Assembly (NCBI GenBank): GCA_963698735.1
Contig: CAVOSA010000024.1
Location: 156,211-220,210, forward strand
Direction: 5' to 3'
From: RPQJ01 sp963698735
Lineage (GTDB): Bacteria; Pseudomonadota; Gammaproteobacteria; Steroidobacterales; Steroidobacteraceae
DNA: 64,000 nucleotides
Shown: one piece after another, positions 7,745 through 15,813 of the stretch
Position numbering within the stretch: the stretch's first letter is position 1
Layout of the letters: each line of letters begins with the position of its first letter
The notes under the pieces: model-generated
Databases searched by the model: none
Seen by the model: only the letters and a program-made list of their open reading frames with translations
Told to the model about the DNA's origin: nothing
Program-made: the position numbers and the translations under genes

Positions 7745-8818
7745 TCAGACTGACCGTCGCGTCCTCAACAGCGTCGCGATCGGCTTCGGTATCCCGACCT
7801 CGGCCGGATCCTCGACGTCGTACCAGCGATAGCGGTCGTCGTCGCGCAGTGCAGGCGCCTTGCCGGCGCAGTGCACCGTGAGCGGCTTCATGTCGTAGTC
7901 GAAATGACTGAATGCGTGCTTCAGTGGCTCTTCCGGCCGCAGCGGCGACGAACCCGCGAGGTGCTCGCGGCACCATTGGACCGCATGCTCGCGCGTCGGA
8001 AATTCCGGCAAGCCCCACAGGCCGCCCCAGATTCCGCTCGGCGGCCGCCGCTCCAGCAGCACCTTGCTGCCGCGGCGCGCGAGCAGGACCCACGCCTCGC
8101 GCTGCGGGCGCTCCTTGCGCGGCTTCGGTGCGGGATACACGTGCTGCGCATCATTGCGCCGGGCCTCGCACGCCGAATTGACCGGGCACAGCAGGCAGGC
8201 GGGGTTGGCCCGCGTGCAGACCGTCGCGCCGAGATCCATGATGCCCTGCGTGTATTCGTCCACACGTGAGTGCGGCGTGCACTGTTCCGCCAGTTCCCAG
8301 AGCGTCCGCTCGACTGCTGCATCGCCAGGGTATCCGTCGATCGCAAAATAGCGTGCCAGCACGCGCCTGACGTTACCGTCGAGGATCGGATGACGTTCGC
8401 CGCGGGACAACGCCAGGATCGCGCCTGCCGTCGATCGCCCGATGCCGGGCAGCGCCATCACCTCAGCGAGTGTCGCGGGAAACTCTCCGCGGTGCCGCTG
8501 CACCAGGATCTGGGCCGCGCGCTGCAGGTTGCGGGCGCGCGCGTAGTAGCCGAGGCCGGACCAGAGATGCAGCACCTCATCGAGCTGCGCCGCAGCGAGC
8601 GCGCGCACCGTGGGAAAACGTGCAATGAAGCGCTCGTAATAGCCGGCAGCCGTGCCGACCTGCGTCTGCTGCAGCATGACCTCGGAGATCCACACGCGGT
8701 ACGGCGTGCGGTCGCACTGCCACGGCAGGTCCTTGCGTCCTTCGGATTCGTACCAGGCGAGCAGTGCCGGCGCGAAGCGCAGGATGCGGGCACGCGTGGC
8801 GGCCCCTTCACCGGTCAT
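7745..8818 (-). CDS. mutY: A/G-specific adenine DNA glycosylase MutY
   Basis: A 357-residue base-excision repair enzyme that removes adenine mispaired with 8-oxoguanine. Visible features are the catalytic Glu in VWISEVMLQQTQV (about E46), the helix-hairpin-helix LPGIGRSTAG, the catalytic Asp in HPILDGNVRRVLAR (D147), and a [4Fe-4S] site C201-x6-C208-x2-C211-x5-C217. The C-terminal third is the NUDIX-like 8-oxoG recognition domain, with GLWGLPEFP and FSHFDYDMKPL. The start at 8818 overlaps the upstream SRPBCC gene by 11 bases, so it is the last gene of a three-gene operon. Confidence 0.96.
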   Translation of the reverse strand: MTGEGAATRARILRFAPALLAWYESEGRKDLPWQCDRTPYRVWISEVMLQQTQVGTAAGYYERFIARFPTVRALAAAQLDEVLHLWSGLGYYARARNLQRAAQILVQRHRGEFPATLAEVMALPGIGRSTAGAILALSRGERHPILDGNVRRVLARYFAIDGYPGDAAVERTLWELAEQCTPHSRVDEYTQGIMDLGATVCTRANPACLLCPVNSACEARRNDAQHVYPAPKPRKERPQREAWVLLARRGSKVLLERRPPSGIWGGLWGLPEFPTREHAVQWCREHLAGSSPLRPEEPLKHAFSHFDYDMKPLTVHCAGKAPALRDDDRYRWYDVEDPAEVGIPKPIATLLRTRRSV

Positions 8819-9377
8819 TGGCCTCGCGCTCCACGCTCTTGAACATCCGCAGCGTCGATTCCCGCAGCTCCCTGACCCCAAGACGCTGCGCGACGATACC
8901 GGGCACCCAGAAGTCCGGCTCGAATTCGGCCTCGTAGTGGACAAGGGTGCCAGCGCCTTGCTGCTGCCAGCGGGTACGCGCGACTCCGCGCCGAATGTCG
9001 CTGCGCTTCGGGATCACCTCGGCCACCTGGCTGTCCGGCGCGCTGGTCACACGCTCCACCCGCTCCACCGTTCGGCAGAAGACGCCGGCGCAGGCATGGA
9101 TCAGCGTGCGCATCAGCACGGCGCCGCCCGGCTCGGACCCGAGCAGCTCCACGCGGCGAATTCGGGAGTCCAGCTTGCCGAAGTTGGCATAGTCCCCCAG
9201 CACTGCAGCCACGCCGGTGACCGGGGCAGCGAGCAGCGCCTCGAAACGAACGCGGAAGATCCCGTGGTCGTAGACCGCGTCTGCACGCAGCACCTGCAAT
9301 GCATGCGCCGGATGCGAGCTCAGCCCGGCGCAGAGGACGACGACGAGGGCCCGGGCGGTGATGGATCGACGGCGCAC
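8808..9377 (-). CDS. SRPBCC/START-like periplasmic protein
   Basis: A 189-residue protein with a signal peptide (arginines, then ALVVVLCAG, cleavage near AHA). The mature domain resembles the polyketide cyclase/START group: FEALLAAPVTGVAAVLGDYANFGKLDSRI and a late strand TLVHYEAEFEPDFWVPG. Proteins of this group bind hydrophobic ligands; no specific function can be given. The GTG start at 9377 lies one base after the TGA of the upstream gene (TGACGTG), implying translational coupling. The frame is open upstream to 9569, but those residues are the antisense of another gene's 3' end. Confidence 0.65.
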   Translation of the reverse strand: MRRRSITARALVVVLCAGLSSHPAHALQVLRADAVYDHGIFRVRFEALLAAPVTGVAAVLGDYANFGKLDSRIRRVELLGSEPGGAVLMRTLIHACAGVFCRTVERVERVTSAPDSQVAEVIPKRSDIRRGVARTRWQQQGAGTLVHYEAEFEPDFWVPGIVAQRLGVRELRESTLRMFKSVEREANDR

Positions 9378-9378
9378 G

Positions 9379-11202
9379 TCACGAACAGACGAGGGCGACG
9401 TTGCCCGCGCCGGCCCGGCAGCGGTCCGGGTAACCGTACTGCTTCCAGTAGTCGACCAGGCCGATGCGCTCGACCAGCTGCGGGAAACGCGGGTCCTTGC
9501 GGAATCCTGCGCCCTCGGTCGTCCACGCGTGCATGAGATCCCAGTCGTGCACCCAGGCCGTGCGGTCATGGTCCAGCGATTCGTCGACGATGCGATAGAC
9601 GAGGTCGTACTGCTGCATCTGCAGGTACGGCATCAACAGGTCCTCCTGCGTGGCGACTTTTGGGTCGATGGCGCGGAATCCCGCGACGACGGCTGGGCGC
9701 TTGGCCGGGTCCGCCACAGCATCGACAAACTGTCCGACCAGCGGCTTGAGTTCATCCGGTAGCGTGACCTGCGCAGCCAGCAATCGCTTCGCATCGTCCC
9801 ACTGGCCGCGGCGCATCGCCACGGTCGCCTCCACGCCTTCGCTGGCTCCGCTGCTGATACCCAACTCCCTGGCCAGCTTCGAGTAACGCAGGGCCTGCTC
9901 GTCCTCGCCCCGCAACAGGTAGGTATTGGCGAGGTTCGACGCGAGCACCGGCGAGCTTGGATCGAGTTCGTAGGCGCGGCGGGCCTGCTCGAGCCCGGCA
10001 TCGAGACGCCCGACCTTGTTCAGCAGGATCGAATACCAGTGGTGCGGCGTGGGCTCGTTCGGCTCGAGCGAGATCGCAAAGAAGAAGCCCGACTCGGCAT
10101 CGAGCAGGTTGCCCTTGTCGGAACTGATCTGTGCCAGCACGGCGTGCGCCTCGCCGATGTTCGGATCGAGCGCGAGCGCCTGCCGCGCCGACTGCTCGGC
10201 CATCTGCAGGAATTTCTCCTGGTCCACGTCCTCCATGCTGTAGCCGGGGAGAACGACGTAGGCAGACGCCAATGCGGCATGCGCGCGCGCGAACCCGGCG
10301 TCACGGGCGATGGCACCCTGGTACAGCTCCACCGCACGCTTCAGGTTCTCCTCGCCACGGCGCTTCCAGATCGCGCGCGCCTGCAGGTACAGCTCGTAGG
10401 CTTCGACGTTCTGGGTGGGCGCCTTGTCCCGTTGCGCGAGTTGCTGCTCCTTGGGCGCCAGCTCGATCTTGAGCTTGTCGACGATCGCCTGCGCGATCTC
10501 GTCCTGCACCGTGAAGATGTCTGCCATCCTGCGATCGTAGGTTTCAGACCAGATGTGGAAGCCCGACCCGGTGTCGATCAGCTGCGCCGTGATGCGCACC
10601 TGGTCGCCGGATTGGCGGACGCTGCCCTCCAGCACGGTCTCGACGCCGAGTTCCTTGCCGACTTCGCGGATGTCGACGTTCTTGCCCTTGAAGGCGAACG
10701 CGGAAGTTCGCGCAGCCACCTTGAGCCCGGGAATGCGCGCCAGCAGGTTCAGCAATTCCTCCGACATGCCGTCGCTGAAGTAGTCCTTGCTGGCGTCGCC
10801 ACTCAAGTTGGTGAAAGGCAGCACCGCGATCGAACTGGGGCTGCCGGCAGCGTCGGCTCGGCCGAGGCCGCGCTCGTACAGGAGGTACCCGAGCCCCGCC
10901 ATCGCGATCAACACGACGACGCCGAACGCCGCGCGCGTGCGGAACCGCAACTGCGGCGGCGCCCCGGGCAACGGCTCCGTCCGCTCGATGCCCCCCGCAC
11001 TGACGTCGAACACCCACGCCAGCACCATCGCGATCGGGAACCCGACCAGCAGGAAGATGACGAGGAACGTCATGGCCCATTCGGGCACGTATAAGGCGGG
11101 CAGCACGACGGAGGCGGCCTCGGTGACCGCCCATGCGACCGCGCCGTACGCGATGGCGACCTTGCCGACGCGACGGCGCTTGATTTCAGCGAGGAAAGCC
11201 AT
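9379..11202 (-). CDS. Membrane-anchored TPR protein with FlgO/TolB-N-like domain
   Basis: A 607-residue protein. Residues about 15-65 hold two membrane helices and about 95-115 a third. Residues about 120-255 form the domain seen in many adenylate-cyclase-like and CadC-like TPR proteins (SIAVLPFTNLSGD, YFSDGMSEELLNLLARI, LEGSVRQSGDQVRITAQLIDT). The C-terminal half is a series of TPRs (residues about 270-480). It has no DNA-binding or cyclase domain, so this is a scaffold or sensor of unknown partner. The start MAFLAEIKRRRVGK at 11202 is preferred; 14 residues further up the frame is also open. It heads the mutY operon. Confidence 0.75.
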   Translation of the reverse strand: MAFLAEIKRRRVGKVAIAYGAVAWAVTEAASVVLPALYVPEWAMTFLVIFLLVGFPIAMVLAWVFDVSAGGIERTEPLPGAPPQLRFRTRAAFGVVVLIAMAGLGYLLYERGLGRADAAGSPSSIAVLPFTNLSGDASKDYFSDGMSEELLNLLARIPGLKVAARTSAFAFKGKNVDIREVGKELGVETVLEGSVRQSGDQVRITAQLIDTGSGFHIWSETYDRRMADIFTVQDEIAQAIVDKLKIELAPKEQQLAQRDKAPTQNVEAYELYLQARAIWKRRGEENLKRAVELYQGAIARDAGFARAHAALASAYVVLPGYSMEDVDQEKFLQMAEQSARQALALDPNIGEAHAVLAQISSDKGNLLDAESGFFFAISLEPNEPTPHHWYSILLNKVGRLDAGLEQARRAYELDPSSPVLASNLANTYLLRGEDEQALRYSKLARELGISSGASEGVEATVAMRRGQWDDAKRLLAAQVTLPDELKPLVGQFVDAVADPAKRPAVVAGFRAIDPKVATQEDLLMPYLQMQQYDLVYRIVDESLDHDRTAWVHDWDLMHAWTTEGAGFRKDPRFPQLVERIGLVDYWKQYGYPDRCRAGAGNVALVCS

Positions 11203-11343
11203 TGGTTGCCCGAATCGTGATTCCCACCCTGGGCTTGGTCCCACCCGGCCGCGGGTCTCCTTAGCTGGGACCGCCGCGGCGCGCGGACGTTCCCCCGCGC
11301 CGCATTGTCCATCAATCCGCGATGCGAGCGTATCCCCGCGGGG

Positions 11344-12261
11344 CTACCTCCGGCACACGCTGACGTCGCCGCTCAGCGTCTTGATACGTACGCGGGCGCT
11401 GGCGTCGCCTTCCTGGTGGCGCCATTCCTTGCCCGGGGCGTATTCGTCCGTGCGCACGGGCTGGGGCCCGAAGCAATTGCGGATGTCGCCGCTGAAGCTT
11501 GCAACGTCGAAGTCCGCGCCGGTCTTTCCGACCAGGTCGAGCCGCACGTCACCGCTGATGCTCTCGATGTCGAGGCGCGCATCCGCCGCCAGCGAGCCCT
11601 GCAGGGTCAGGTCGCCGCTGGTCGAGCGCAGGCGCGACCGGCTGGTTTCGCCGACACCCAGCGTCAGGTTGCCGCTCACGGTGCTGCCGTTCACTTCGCC
11701 GGCAAGCCGGGTCGCGATGGCGTCGCCGCTCACCGTCGTGATCGACACCAGGCCCTTTCTGCCGGATCCGGCGATGTTGACGTCGCCGCTGACTGTGCGG
11801 CACTCGATGTCCTCGCCGCTCGCCTCGGTACGCATCTCTCCGCTTACCGACTGCAGGCGTTGCGTGCCGCGCACTCCCTGGACGCCGATATCCGCGCTCA
11901 CGGTGTTGACCGACACCAGGGACGCCGCGGGCACCTTCACGATCAGGTCGGTGTCCTCGACGTTGTTGGACCGGTTGGGCAGGACCACCTTGATGCGGGT
12001 GATCTTGTCGGCCTTGGTGAAGTCGAGGCGTTCCGTGCCCTTGCCGAGTTCACCCGTGACTTCGACTTCGTTGCGGTCCCAGCCGGTGACCGTCACCGTG
12101 CCGGCCGTATTGGAAATCTCGACCGTGCCGGTGGGGTCGGCCACCGTCAGCTTGTTGATCGGCGTGCCGGCGAAAGCCGCGAGCGGCAGGGTCGCCACCA
12201 GCAACGCGATGGCGCGCGCGACAGGCCGGCAACTGGGGGCGGTGACAATGACGGTCTTCAT
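11344..12261 (-). CDS. DUF4097-type exported beta-repeat protein
   Basis: A 305-residue exported protein with signal peptide (cleavage near AAFAG, residue 31). The body is a right-handed, repeat-rich beta structure with recurring TVSGD/SISGD/TTSGD turns typical of DUF4097 'putative adhesin' domains. The family is often encoded with ECF sigma/anti-sigma pairs, and that is the case here: its start overlaps the anti-sigma-like gene by 4 bases (ATGA). Likely part of an envelope stress or surface operon; molecular role unknown. The short gap to the TPR gene contains a GC-rich hairpin (11276-11303) without a T-run. Confidence 0.75.
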   Translation of the reverse strand: MKTVIVTAPSCRPVARAIALLVATLPLAAFAGTPINKLTVADPTGTVEISNTAGTVTVTGWDRNEVEVTGELGKGTERLDFTKADKITRIKVVLPNRSNNVEDTDLIVKVPAASLVSVNTVSADIGVQGVRGTQRLQSVSGEMRTEASGEDIECRTVSGDVNIAGSGRKGLVSITTVSGDAIATRLAGEVNGSTVSGNLTLGVGETSRSRLRSTSGDLTLQGSLAADARLDIESISGDVRLDLVGKTGADFDVASFSGDIRNCFGPQPVRTDEYAPGKEWRHQEGDASARVRIKTLSGDVSVCRR

Positions 12262-12899
12262 AACTGCATCCTCTTCTCGGCCGGCGACGCGGCGGCATTC
12301 TCCAGGCTGCCAGTCAACTGGCTCACGTTCGACAACACGGCCAGCTCGTCCTGGTAGGTCTTCAGCAGCAACTCCTCGAGCAGCGGATCGCCCGGCTGCG
12401 CGGCAAGCGCAACATTGATCTCGTCCGCCGCGCGACGCATCTCGCCGAGGTTGAACTCGAGCTTGGCGCGCGCGGACGGCGGCAGCGTCGCGATGCGCTG
12501 GTCGAGCATCTGCGTCAGCTGCTTGCGGGCCGCGAGGTACTCGGGATCGAGCGTGCCCGCCGGACCGAAGGCCGCCGGCATCCCGACGGCGTCCTGCGAC
12601 GTCGCGACCGGATTCGACGGCGCTACGGTGACGTCAGCCTGCCCAGCGGGACGGTCCCTGTCGAGCAGGGTCGCGGTGAGCAGTGACGACGCTGCGACGA
12701 GCGCCACGGCGGCCGCGGCCTGCCAGAACCATGCTGAACGACGCGGTTCACGGACCGGGGCGGGATCAGCGCGCTCGTCGATGCGGGCCGCAATGCCGGA
12801 CCAGAGGTCACGGCCTGGCTCGATCTCGCGCGGCAGTTCGCGCAGCCGCAAGTCGATTGGTGCGGCCGCATCCTGCGGTGAGCGTTCATCCTGCGTCAT
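12258..12899 (-). CDS. Probable anti-sigma factor, single membrane span
   Basis: A 213-residue protein with a cytoplasmic N-terminus, one membrane helix at about residues 58-78 (FWQAAAAVALVAASSLL) and a periplasmic helical domain. No zinc-binding HxxxCxxC motif is visible, so it is not a ZAS-type anti-sigma. The assignment rests on topology and context: its start overlaps the end of the ECF sigma gene by 14 bases and its stop overlaps the DUF4097 gene by 4. Expected to hold the sigma at the membrane until an envelope signal arrives. Confidence 0.6.
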   Translation of the reverse strand: MTQDERSPQDAAAPIDLRLRELPREIEPGRDLWSGIAARIDERADPAPVREPRRSAWFWQAAAAVALVAASSLLTATLLDRDRPAGQADVTVAPSNPVATSQDAVGMPAAFGPAGTLDPEYLAARKQLTQMLDQRIATLPPSARAKLEFNLGEMRRAADEINVALAAQPGDPLLEELLLKTYQDELAVLSNVSQLTGSLENAAASPAEKRMQL

Positions 12900-13485
12900 G
12901 GTCCGTCTCCAGTTCCCCGAGCCGGGCGCCCAGCAGCGCCCGCGCCCGATGCAATTGCGCCTTGCAGGTGCCGACGGCGATGCCGAGCAGCCGCGAAGCT
13001 TCCTCGTGCGAGTGGCCGTACACGCCTACGAGTACCAGCACGTGTCGTGCACCCCGCGGCAGCCCGGCGATCGCGGCTTCGAGGTCGCGGCTGCGGCCCG
13101 GATCGACCGTTGCCGGATCCGCCAGCACGTCGGCGACCTCGCGCTCGACCGAATCCTCGCTACCCAGCGATTCCTGCCGCCGGCGCCCCTGCTGCAGCAC
13201 GACGTTCACCGCGATGCGGTGGACCCAGGTGCCGAACGCGCTGCGGGTCTCGAAGCGCGCCAGGTTGCGCCAGGCCTGCACGAAGGCATCCTGGGTGCAG
13301 TCTTCGGCCGTTGCGACGTTGCCCGTCATGCGCAGGCACAGCGCGTAGACGCGCGGGGCGTGGCGGCGGTAGAGCTGCTCGAACGAGGCGGACGAGCCGT
13401 CGGCTGCGGACGCAACGAGCCTGCGCTCCTCGGCGGCCTCCCGCGCGCGTTGCAGCTCATCGAAGACCTCCCCGGCCTGTGCCAA
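12886..13485 (-). CDS. ECF RNA polymerase sigma factor
   Basis: About 199 residues. Region 2 is clear: FEQLYRRHAPRVYALCLRMTGN, AEDCTQDAFVQAWRNLARF (with the DCTQDAF core-binding/-10 segment) and FGTWVHRIAVNVVL. Region 4 follows (LPRGARHVLVLVGVYGHSHEEASRLLGIAVGTCKAQLHRAR). The start is uncertain: no ATG fits; a TTG at 13485 has GAGG six bases upstream and gives a standard length. It forms an operon with its putative anti-sigma and a DUF4097 protein. A plausible self-recognised promoter lies about 90 bases upstream. Confidence 0.85.
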   Translation of the reverse strand: MAQAGEVFDELQRAREAAEERRLVASAADGSSASFEQLYRRHAPRVYALCLRMTGNVATAEDCTQDAFVQAWRNLARFETRSAFGTWVHRIAVNVVLQQGRRRQESLGSEDSVEREVADVLADPATVDPGRSRDLEAAIAGLPRGARHVLVLVGVYGHSHEEASRLLGIAVGTCKAQLHRARALLGARLGELETDHDAG

Positions 13486-13575
13486 GACCCACCTCGCTTT
13501 GCCCGTCGCACCGTGCGATCGAGTCCGGCATCCTACACAGGCCGCCTGGCGGCCCCGCGTCGTGCCCCTTCGCAA

Positions 13576-13605
13576 GATCAGATGCGCGGCCGGATCAAAA
13601 GGTTT
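13576..13605 (-). promoter_or_regulatory. Candidate ECF-type promoter for the sigma/anti-sigma operon
   Basis: On the minus strand AAACCTTTT (13605-13597) is followed after ten bases by CGCATCTGATC (13586-13576). AACCTTT with a downstream C(G)TATCT/CATCT-like box resembles promoters of envelope-linked ECF sigmas, which usually transcribe their own gene. Inferred from motif resemblance and position. Confidence 0.4.
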
Positions 13606-13625
13606 AAGCGCCCGGGGGAGCCGCC

Positions 13626-14420
13626 ATGTCTCAAGCCGTCCGCATCGAGAAGTCCGGTCCCGTCGCCACGGTGGTCCTGGACCGCCCTGCCGTACGCAAC
13701 GCCGTCGATCCGGCCACCGCGGGAGCCCTGGCCGAGGCCTTCCTGGCCCTGGACGCCGACCCCGAGGTCCGCTGCATGGTGCTGTGGGGTGCGGGCGGCA
13801 CGTTCTGCGCCGGCGCCGACCTGCAGGCGGTCGCGGACGGCTGGGAACCCGGTCGACTGCGCCCTCCGACCGGCCAGCCGGACGACGCCCTGGGCCCGAT
13901 GGGGGTGTCGCGGCTCGACCTGCAGAAACCCGTGATCGCCGCGCTCGCCGGGCATGCCGTCGCCGGCGGTCTCGAAATTGCGCTCTGGTGCGACCTGCGC
14001 GTGGCCGAGGCCGATGCGACTCTTGGCGTGTTCTGTCGCAGGTGGGGAGTCCCGTTGATCGACGGCGGAACCTTCCGCCTGCCACGCCTGATCGGCAGCG
14101 GCCGCGCCATGGACCTGATTCTCACGGGACGGGGCGTGGGTGCCGAGGAGGCCCTGGCCATCGGCCTGGTGAATCGCGTGGTGCCGAGCGGCGAATCACG
14201 ATCTGCCGCGGAAGCGCTGGCCGAGGAGATCGCAGCTTTCCCGCAAGCATGCCTGCGTGCGGATCGCGCTTCGGCCCGCGCGCAGTGGGAACTGTCGGAC
14301 GGCGCGGCGCTCGCTCAGGAATTCGCTCGCGGGCTCGACGTCCTGCGCAGCGGCGAATCCGCGCAAGGCGCCGCACGGTTCGTCGGAGGAGCGGGTCGCG
14401 GCGGCAAGCCCGCGACCTGA
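13626..14420 (+). CDS. Crotonase / enoyl-CoA hydratase family protein
   Basis: A 264-residue crotonase-fold protein. The oxyanion-hole segments are present: GTFCAGADLQAV and AGHAVAGGLEIALWCDLRVAE. The first catalytic Glu of hydratases (as in GG.xE) is kept in GGLEIA, but the second Glu, normally in a PEI.LG segment, is replaced within GVFCRRWGVPLIDGG. A classical enoyl-CoA hydratase reaction is therefore doubtful; hydrolase, isomerase or lyase activity on a CoA thioester is possible. It is transcribed divergently from the ECF sigma operon and converges on the M20 gene. Confidence 0.82.
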   Translation: MSQAVRIEKSGPVATVVLDRPAVRNAVDPATAGALAEAFLALDADPEVRCMVLWGAGGTFCAGADLQAVADGWEPGRLRPPTGQPDDALGPMGVSRLDLQKPVIAALAGHAVAGGLEIALWCDLRVAEADATLGVFCRRWGVPLIDGGTFRLPRLIGSGRAMDLILTGRGVGAEEALAIGLVNRVVPSGESRSAAEALAEEIAAFPQACLRADRASARAQWELSDGAALAQEFARGLDVLRSGESAQGAARFVGGAGRGGKPAT

Positions 14421-14426
14421 AGCGCG

Positions 14427-15740
14427 TCAGTTCGGCTTCGTACCCTGCAGGTAGTCGACGGCTGCGCCGAGGAGCGTGCGCACCGCAACCGGCAATGCGC
14501 CTTCATCCACGAAGAACAGCGGCGAGTGGTTGCTGGGCGCCGCTGCGGCGTCCTGGCCCTTCGGCGTGACGCCGACCATGTAGAAAAACGCCGGCACCTT
14601 CTGCCCGTAATACGCGAAATCTTCCGAGCCGGTAACGAACGGCATGACCTTGACGCTGTTGCCGCCTGCCGCGCGCTGCAGCGAGGCCACGGCCCGTGCG
14701 GTCAGCGCGGGGTCGTTGACCACGACGGGATTCGGGTCGCCGCCGAGCTCGAACACCGTGGTGGCGCCCGCCGCTGCCGCGGTCTGGCTCGAGATGCGCT
14801 TGATGCTCTCGATGACCTGCTCGCGCACGGCCGGGTCAAACGTGCGGAAGGTGCCGACCATCTCGACCGACTCCGGGATGATGTTGTTGCGGATGCCGCC
14901 CTTGATCGCGCCCACCGAGACGACCGCAGGGTATTCGGTGATGTTGACCTGCCGGCTGACGATCGTCTGCAACGCCATCACGATCTGCGCGGCGGTGACG
15001 ATCGGATCGACACCGCCCCAGGGCCGCGAGCCGTGCGTCTGCCGGCCCTTGACCACGAGCTTGAACCGATCCGAGGCCGCCATCAGCGAACCCTCGCGGT
15101 AGCCGATCGCCCCGGTATTCATCGCCGACCAGAGGTGCAGGCCGAACACGGCCTCGGGCTTGCTGCTCGCAAACAGGCCTTCGTCCAGCATCAGGCTCGC
15201 GCCGCCGCGTTCGCCGTCGGGCGCCCCCTCTTCCGCTGGCTGGAAGATGAACATCACGGTGCCCGGCAGTTCACTGCGCATGCCCGACAGCACCCTGGCC
15301 GCACCGAGCAGGATCGCGGTGTGGCCGTCGTGACCGCAGGCGTGCATCACGCCGACCTTCTCGCCACGGTACTCGGCGCTCACCGTGGACTTGAACGGCA
15401 GGTCCACCTGTTCGGTCACCGGCAGCGCGTCCATGTCGGCGCGCAGCGCGATTACCGGGCCTGGCTTGCCGCCCTTCAGCACGCCGACGACGCCCGTATG
15501 GGCGATGCCGGTCTGCACCTCGAGCCCCATTTCCTGGAGCTGTCCGGCCACGATCTTCGACGTGCGAAACTCGCGGTTGCTGAGTTCCGGGTTCTGGTGG
15601 AAGTCGCGACGCCAGGTGATCACCTGCGGCATCACTGCGGCGGTGGCGGCGTCGAGCGCAGCGTCCGTGACGGCGGCCTGCGCCGGGCCGGCGGCGGCCG
15701 CTACCAGCAGCAACGACGCGAGGAACTGGCGATGGATCAT
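14427..15740 (-). CDS. Exported M20-family amidohydrolase
   Basis: A 437-residue M20D (hippurate hydrolase / IAA-amino acid hydrolase type) metallohydrolase. An N-terminal signal peptide ends near AQAA (residue 23). Metal-site motifs are ALRADMDALPV, HACGHDGHTAILLGAA and FIFQPAEEG, and a C-terminal HSPLFFVDEGALPV supplies the last ligand. It should cleave N-acyl amino acids or related amides in the periplasm. The start at 15740 gives the signal peptide. It is divergent, 73 bases apart, from a secreted gamma-glutamyltransferase, suggesting a shared role in peptide or conjugate use. Confidence 0.9.
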   Translation of the reverse strand: MIHRQFLASLLLVAAAAGPAQAAVTDAALDAATAAVMPQVITWRRDFHQNPELSNREFRTSKIVAGQLQEMGLEVQTGIAHTGVVGVLKGGKPGPVIALRADMDALPVTEQVDLPFKSTVSAEYRGEKVGVMHACGHDGHTAILLGAARVLSGMRSELPGTVMFIFQPAEEGAPDGERGGASLMLDEGLFASSKPEAVFGLHLWSAMNTGAIGYREGSLMAASDRFKLVVKGRQTHGSRPWGGVDPIVTAAQIVMALQTIVSRQVNITEYPAVVSVGAIKGGIRNNIIPESVEMVGTFRTFDPAVREQVIESIKRISSQTAAAAGATTVFELGGDPNPVVVNDPALTARAVASLQRAAGGNSVKVMPFVTGSEDFAYYGQKVPAFFYMVGVTPKGQDAAAAPSNHSPLFFVDEGALPVAVRTLLGAAVDYLQGTKPN

Positions 15741-15813
15741 GGTCGTGACGCCCGAGTAGCGGTGGAACAGGGCGCGAAGCATACTTCACCGACCGCATCG
15801 ACAGGAAAACCAG

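Noticed and set aside
11276..11303. GC hairpin between the DUF4097 and TPR genes
   Set aside because: Stem of 8 bp but no U-tract in either direction; not enough to call a terminator.
10787..12418. 543-codon plus-strand frame
   Set aside because: Antisense to the TPR and DUF4097 genes, Ser/Arg-rich, no domain or ribosome site.
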